A stretch of 10,037 nucleotides of DNA from Planctomycetaceae bacterium (GTDB taxonomy: Bacteria > Planctomycetota > Planctomycetia > Pirellulales > Thermoguttaceae). The stretch lies in the NCBI GenBank assembly GCA_031283515.1, contig JAITBS010000017.1, positions 1 through 10,037 on the forward strand. The letters are read 5' to 3'. The translations under genes were made by a program, and so were the position numbers. Under the pieces are notes generated by a model. The model was not told where the DNA came from. It ran no database searches and worked only from the letters and a program-made list of their open reading frames with translations. This document shows, piece by piece, positions 7,006 to 10,037 of the stretch; position 1 is the first letter of the stretch; each line of letters begins with the position of its first letter.

Positions 7006-8547
7006 TTAACTATTAACTTTTTTTTTCAGGTGCATGCTGTAGTTTTCGTAATGGGTATGTAACAGGGCATGAGCAAGATGCCCGTTGGGTTCTCCGAGAT
7101 AATCTTTATAGACTGTTTTAATTTCCGGGTTTTCATGGCAAAGCCGAACAGTAGCGCGTTCATCGACATTGTAAAGCGCACCGATGCGTGCGGAACGTAC
7201 TTCATCGGAAGGCGGTAAGGCTGTTCGTGGTTGTCCGCCGCCGCTGATGCAACCTCCCGGACAAGCCATAAATTCAATAAAATGCCAATTCCCCGTACCA
7301 TTTTGAACACGTTCCAACACTTTATGGGTATTGCCCATACCAGCAACAACCGCAACACGAACTTCACCATGATTGGGAATTTCCAATGTTGCTTCTTTCA
7401 TTCCTGCAAGACCGCGTACAGGTTGGAGATTGAAGAGGAGAGCCGGAGGTTTTTCGCCGGAAATCTGAACGTAAGCAGTACGAACCGCCGCTTCCATCAC
7501 TCCGCCGGTAACTCCAAAAATCGCTCCCGCTCCAGAATACTCACTCAAAAGATTGTCGTAACTGACCGGTTCCAACTTTAACAGATCAAGTCCTCGCAAT
7601 TTAATTAGTTTTGCCAATTCGCGGGTGGTGATCACCAAATCGGTATCTCTAATACTGGGATCGCCGATCTTCAAACCGGAATGATTCATTTCCGGTCGTC
7701 CCGCTTCGAATTTTTTGGCGGTGCAAGGCATAACAGCGACCGAAAAGATTTTTTTCGGATCGATACCGCGTTTTTCGGCATAATATGTTTTAATCATTGC
7801 GCCCAACATGGACATTGGCGATTTTGCCGACGATAAATTGGGCAACAAATCAGGATAAAAATATTCACAATACCGCACCCAACCCGGACAACATGAAGTG
7901 AACTGTGGAATTGGGGCATTTAATTTACCGGTGATTCGTTGTACCAATTCGGTTGCTTCTTCCATGATGGTGAGGTCAGCGGAAAAATTGGTATCCAACA
8001 CGGTATCGAAGCCGAGTGATTTAAGAGCTGCGACTTGCCGGCCTTCGACATTGGTTCCTGCCGGCAGTCCGAATTCTTCACCCAAAGCCACACGGGTAGA
8101 AGGTGCGGTTTGCACGACCACATGTTTATTGGGGTCATTCAATGCCTCGACCAATGCAGTCAGACCATCTGTTTCGGTAATTGCTCCGGTAGGACACCAC
8201 AAGGTACACTGTCCGCAACCAATACAGGGAATATTATCGATGAGTGGAAGTTCATAGTTATACATAACTGTTTCCACTTTGGAGCAGACCTCAGCGCATT
8301 GACCGCATAAAATACATTTACGGTCATCACGAGTGATGGATAAATTTTGCGGGTCAATAGGGATGCGTCCGCGAACTTGGGGTGGAAAGTTTCCATTTCC
8401 TTCGTATTGGCTGGGCATCCAACCTTCACCACCGGAAGGTTGACCACTACAGCCGATGGTACCCACAACTAACCCCGTTCCCGCCATTTTAATAAATGAT
8501 CTGCGGGAAACATCAATATTAGGTTCGTGCTGATCTTCCGGTTTCAT
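7006..8547 (-). CDS. hydA: Tat-exported [FeFe] hydrogenase with fused small subunit
   Basis: Catalyses H2 oxidation or production at the H-cluster, predicted outside the cytoplasmic membrane. The 513 residues begin with a twin-arginine signal, SRRSFIK at 14-20, then a hydrophobic stretch ending TIGC33. Two [4Fe-4S] motifs follow: C78-x2-C81-x2-C84-x3-C88 and C108-x2-C111-x2-C114-x3-CP. H-cluster motifs are all intact: L1 TSCCPGW (217-223), L2 MPCTAKKFE (273-281) and L3 MACPGGC (427-433) followed by ISGGGQP. By homology with Clostridium CpI the cubane ligands are C220, C275, C429 and C433; the proton path E197, E200, S239 and C219, plus M273 and K278, is also conserved. The C-terminus (about 452-500) is a fused iron-hydrogenase small-subunit domain (LYNVDER, RLCHENPEI, LAHALLHTHY). 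It is first in the operon with the Fe-S and HybB-type genes; maturases HydE, HydF and HydG are not in the window. GGAGGG at 8553-8558 supports the start. Confidence 0.96.
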   Translation of the reverse strand: MKPEDQHEPNIDVSRRSFIKMAGTGLVVGTIGCSGQPSGGEGWMPSQYEGNGNFPPQVRGRIPIDPQNLSITRDDRKCILCGQCAEVCSKVETVMYNYELPLIDNIPCIGCGQCTLWCPTGAITETDGLTALVEALNDPNKHVVVQTAPSTRVALGEEFGLPAGTNVEGRQVAALKSLGFDTVLDTNFSADLTIMEEATELVQRITGKLNAPIPQFTSCCPGWVRYCEYFYPDLLPNLSSAKSPMSMLGAMIKTYYAEKRGIDPKKIFSVAVMPCTAKKFEAGRPEMNHSGLKIGDPSIRDTDLVITTRELAKLIKLRGLDLLKLEPVSYDNLLSEYSGAGAIFGVTGGVMEAAVRTAYVQISGEKPPALLFNLQPVRGLAGMKEATLEIPNHGEVRVAVVAGMGNTHKVLERVQNGTGNWHFIEFMACPGGCISGGGQPRTALPPSDEVRSARIGALYNVDERATVRLCHENPEIKTVYKDYLGEPNGHLAHALLHTHYENYSMHLKKKVNS

Positions 8548-8552
8548 TTTAT

Positions 8553-8558
8553 CCCTCC
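8553..8558 (-). promoter_or_regulatory. Shine-Dalgarno GGAGGG of hydA
   Basis: GGAGGG on the minus strand, 5 nt before the hydA ATG at 8545-8547. It fixes the start at MKPEDQHEPN, just before the Tat motif. Confidence 0.8.
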
Positions 8559-8572
8559 ATACAAGTTTTTTT

Positions 8573-8578
8573 ATTATA
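8573..8578 (-). promoter_or_regulatory. Candidate -10 box of the hydA operon
   Basis: A perfect TATAAT on the minus strand, 25 bp before the hydA ATG. No convincing -35 hexamer lies 16-18 bp upstream, so it would need an activator or another sigma factor, or it may be chance in AT-rich DNA. Element E2 ends 36 bp upstream of it. Confidence 0.35.
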
Positions 8579-8614
8579 GATAAATTTGACTTGTTTTATT
8601 TACTTAGGTTTATT

Positions 8615-8900
8615 GTAATATATCAGTGAAATTTTTGTTTTTCCCATTAGCCCCGATAGGGGCGTCAGGATTATAACCCGCCCCAACGGGGTGGGTAAAA
8701 AATTCCTCTCCAACCCAACGCCCTGAAAGGGCAATGGAATAGTTGAGAGTTGATAGTGGATAGTTCACAAGCGGATTACGACCAAAACGTTTTGAATCCG
8801 CGTGCGAATTCTCCACTATCAACTATCCACTCTCAACTAACCGCCGCCCTTTCAGGGCTACCTATTGTTGTTATCTACAATAATTCCACTGATATATTAC
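8615..8900. mobile_element. Palindromic MITE-like element E2 (286 bp) with near-perfect 8-bp target duplication
   Basis: The left end GTAATATATCAGTGAAATTT and the right end, its inverse with a few mismatches, bound a non-coding element of the E1 type. Flanking 8-mers are GGTTTATT (8607-8614) and AGTTTATT (8901-8908), 7 of 8 identical. The left part matches E1 in the same orientation: GCCCCGATAGGGGC, then a CCGCCCCAACGGGGTGG hairpin, then box GCCCTGAAAGGGC (8720-8732). The segment from that box to the inverse box (8846-8858) runs in the opposite orientation to E1. The extra right-hand module of E1 is absent. It lies 67 bp upstream of the hydA start. Confidence 0.88.
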
Positions 8901-9125
8901 AGTTTATTTTATACCGCTTTCAACAACTGTCTAGTGACAAAATCGAAAATAAATAAAAATTTATTGATAAAATTTGTTTTTTTTTCGGGATATTACATTT
9001 GGTTTGATGAATTTCTTAGAATTGGTGAATCTGATTCACGCTGGTAATTGGGGTATCCCATTCCGTTTTGGTACTTATGTCAATCAGTATCTTGACGAAA
9101 ATGACACTAAATAACTACTAAATTT
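8901..9125. other. AT-rich intergenic DNA between E2 and E3
   Basis: AT-rich DNA, including a run of ten T before 8986. The only protein-like frame is the short ORF at 9007-9114. No terminator, tRNA or other RNA gene is recognised. Confidence 0.5.
9007..9114 (+). CDS. Small doubtful ORF (35 residues)
   Basis: ATG to TAA frame encoding MNFLELVNLIHAGNWGIPF and a further 16 residues ending YLDENDTK. Its composition is protein-like (Trp, Gly-Ile-Pro, an acidic end) and differs from the low-complexity frames around it. The frame is open upstream only to a TAA at 8968-8970, and no Shine-Dalgarno is seen. It stops 11 bp before E3. I do not recognise it; it could be a small gene, a fragment of a decayed gene or chance. 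Confidence 0.25.
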   Translation: MNFLELVNLIHAGNWGIPFRFGTYVNQYLDENDTK

Positions 9126-9411
9126 GTAATATATCAATGAAATTTTTGTTTTTCGATTTTCACCCCGCAAGGGGTGCGATTTTCATAACCGCAGGTCAAC
9201 GACCTGCGGATGGATACCATCAACATCACACTGTCTGAAAGACAGAATTTTAAGAATCGTAAGTTGTAAATTCGGATTATTTCGTTTCGCTTTTCAGGCG
9301 ATGTTGAGGCGAGGTATTTACCGTAGGTCGCGTTTCGCTTGACCTACGGTTATGAAAATACCACTCCTTCGGGGTGAAGAATCAAAAACAAAAATTCCAC
9401 TGATCTATTAC
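9126..9411. mobile_element. Palindromic MITE-like element E3 (286 bp) with perfect 8-bp target duplication
   Basis: The ends (left GTAATATATCAATGAAATTT, right ATTCCACTGATCTATTAC) are the same family as E1 and E2, and CTAAATTT directly abuts both sides (9118-9125 and 9412-9419). The interior differs in sequence but keeps the plan: hairpin CACCCCGCAAGGGGTG (9161-9176); hairpin with stem CCGCAGGTC and loop AAC (9189-9209); hairpin GATGGATACCATC (9208-9220); box CTGTCTGAAAGACAG (9231-9245); a short core; inverse box CGCTTTTCAGGCG (9288-9300); hairpin with stem CCGTAGGTC (9321-9349); and a CACTCCTTCGGGGTG hairpin near the right end. The arms 9126-9209 and 9321-9411 are inverted copies of each other. 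The perfect duplication suggests it is the youngest copy here. Confidence 0.9.
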
Positions 9412-9419
9412 CTAAATTT

Positions 9420-9561
9420 TAATACGACCTATCCCAAAAAAAGTTGACAACCTTTTTCCGAGAAACTGTTGTAACGGTAATAATGAGAGCCGGCTTGTAC
9501 CTTATATTGTGTACCGTAACCAGAAACAAAAACACCCTGACGATACAAACATATTAATTTG
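9420..9561. other. Intergenic DNA, no gene recognised
   Basis: A TTGACA at 9443-9448 has no acceptable -10 box at the right distance. No open frame with protein-like composition, RNA gene or clear hairpin with a T-run was found. Confidence 0.4.
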
Positions 9562-9587
9562 GTAATATATCAGTGAAATTTTTTTTG
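9562..9587. mobile_element. Left-end remnant of the E-type element family
   Basis: GTAATATATCAGTGAAATTT followed by a T-run is nearly identical to the left terminal repeat of E2. No matching right end is found before 10037, so it is a truncated copy or the left end of a much-decayed one. Confidence 0.6.
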
Positions 9588-9867
9588 AATTGGTTTACTG
9601 TTGTAAATTAAAATGTAGGCAACTAACAGGTAGGCGACCTTTCGCCGAAGGGTTTTAAATAATACAATACAATAAACCCACGGTCGCAACGGTTGGTTTT
9701 GTTATGGTGTTGTACACGGTTGGTTTTTCATTTCCGTCCGTCAACAGGGGCAAGTCGGCTATCGCCGTATTGTTTATTGTTTATTGAGTTGAATAGTTAC
9801 AAATACAAAAAACACTGAATAACTGTAATAAAATATCTGCAAATGGTTCTCTAATTTTACCGGAAAC
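9588..9867. other. Non-coding stretch with small repeats and hairpins
   Basis: No coding frame is supported. It contains hairpins GGCGACCTTTCGCC (9633-9646) and CGGCTATCGCCG (9756-9767), a 12-bp direct repeat ACGGTTGGTTTT (9689-9700 and 9716-9727), and a repeated ATTGTTT near 9770. It may be the decayed interior of the element whose left end lies at 9562, but no right terminal repeat confirms this. Confidence 0.4.
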
Positions 9868-10037
9868 TCAATTACCTGATTTTAGTACAATAACATCTTC
9901 CGGAACAACTGTCAAAATCAATGAATTGTTTTTTGTTTCGTATTTTTTGCCGCCAAGAGGATTTGTCCAGTGTTGCGGTAAATCGGTATCAAAATGAAGT
10001 GTTGCGGTTTGCGGTTCAGAGGAATCGTTGAACACCG
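9868..10037 (-). CDS. C-terminal end of a larger protein (partial, runs off the window)
   Basis: On the minus strand a frame is open from the window edge to TGA at 9868-9870, giving 55 complete codons. The peptide begins VFNDSSEPQTATLHFD, continues with QHWTNPLGGKKYETKNNSL and ends LTVVPEDVIVLKSGN. The alternation of polar and hydrophobic residues and the closing PEDVIVLK look like the last strands of a C-terminal beta-sandwich, such as those closing many glycoside hydrolases. This family guess rests on appearance only. The frame contains no Met, so the start must lie beyond the window. Confidence 0.65.
   Translation of the reverse strand, partial: VFNDSSEPQTATLHFDTDLPQHWTNPLGGKKYETKNNSLILTVVPEDVIVLKSGN

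Noticed and set aside
9161..9376. Rho-independent terminators from the E3 hairpins
   Set aside because: The GC-rich hairpins are not followed by T-runs on either strand in the expected place and do not lie just past a gene end. They belong to the element.
9443..9485. TTGACA promoter for a right-end gene
   Set aside because: No -10 hexamer lies at 16-18 bp and no downstream + strand gene exists to be served.

Overview
The window comes from an AT-rich bacterial chromosome. The Tat-exported hydrogenase, the quinone-linked membrane module and the lone GspF/PilC-type protein suggest an anaerobe, or facultative anaerobe, with a Gram-negative-like envelope. Heavy intergenic repeats with IS66-like ends and the wording of PheT motifs would fit a gut or sediment lineage of the Planctomycetota/PVC type. 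That placement is a guess and is not shown by the sequence.

Layout. Position 1-120 is the possible C-terminal tail of a small, very basic protein on the + strand. It runs tail to tail into pheT (117-2618, minus), the phenylalanyl-tRNA synthetase beta subunit, which has its own promoter candidate and no pheS beside it. The intergenic stretch 2676-3433 holds a decayed repeat end, a short CACAGAG repeat and a complete palindromic mobile element (E1). Next comes a lone GspF/PilC-type inner-membrane protein (3434-4444, +). From 8547 down to 4537 on the minus strand lies a three-gene hydrogenase operon: a Tat-targeted [FeFe] hydrogenase with fused small subunit, a HybA-like protein with four [4Fe-4S] clusters and a C-terminal membrane anchor, and a HybB-like quinone-side membrane subunit. 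Between the last two genes sits an array of fifteen 21-bp repeats. The right end (8548-9867) is mostly repeat DNA: elements E2 and E3, a left-end remnant and a small doubtful ORF. The last 170 bases are the 3' end of a minus-strand gene that runs off the window.

How the genes work together. The hydrogenase module reads as a membrane-bound H2:quinone oxidoreductase facing outward. HydA exchanges electrons with H2, the four-cluster protein wires them to the membrane, and the HybB-like subunit passes them to (mena)quinone. This is the architecture of E. coli hydrogenase 2, but with an [FeFe] enzyme in place of the [NiFe] one.

The most unusual signal is the family of non-coding elements E1, E2 and E3. 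All have near-identical terminal inverted repeats starting GTAATATATCA. E3 has a perfect 8-bp target duplication and E2 a 7/8 one, which together with the GTAA termini points to mobilisation by an IS66-type transposase. Inside, three hairpins recur in the same order, keeping their loops while their stems change on both sides. The central segment between two 13-bp boxes is inverted in E2 relative to E1.
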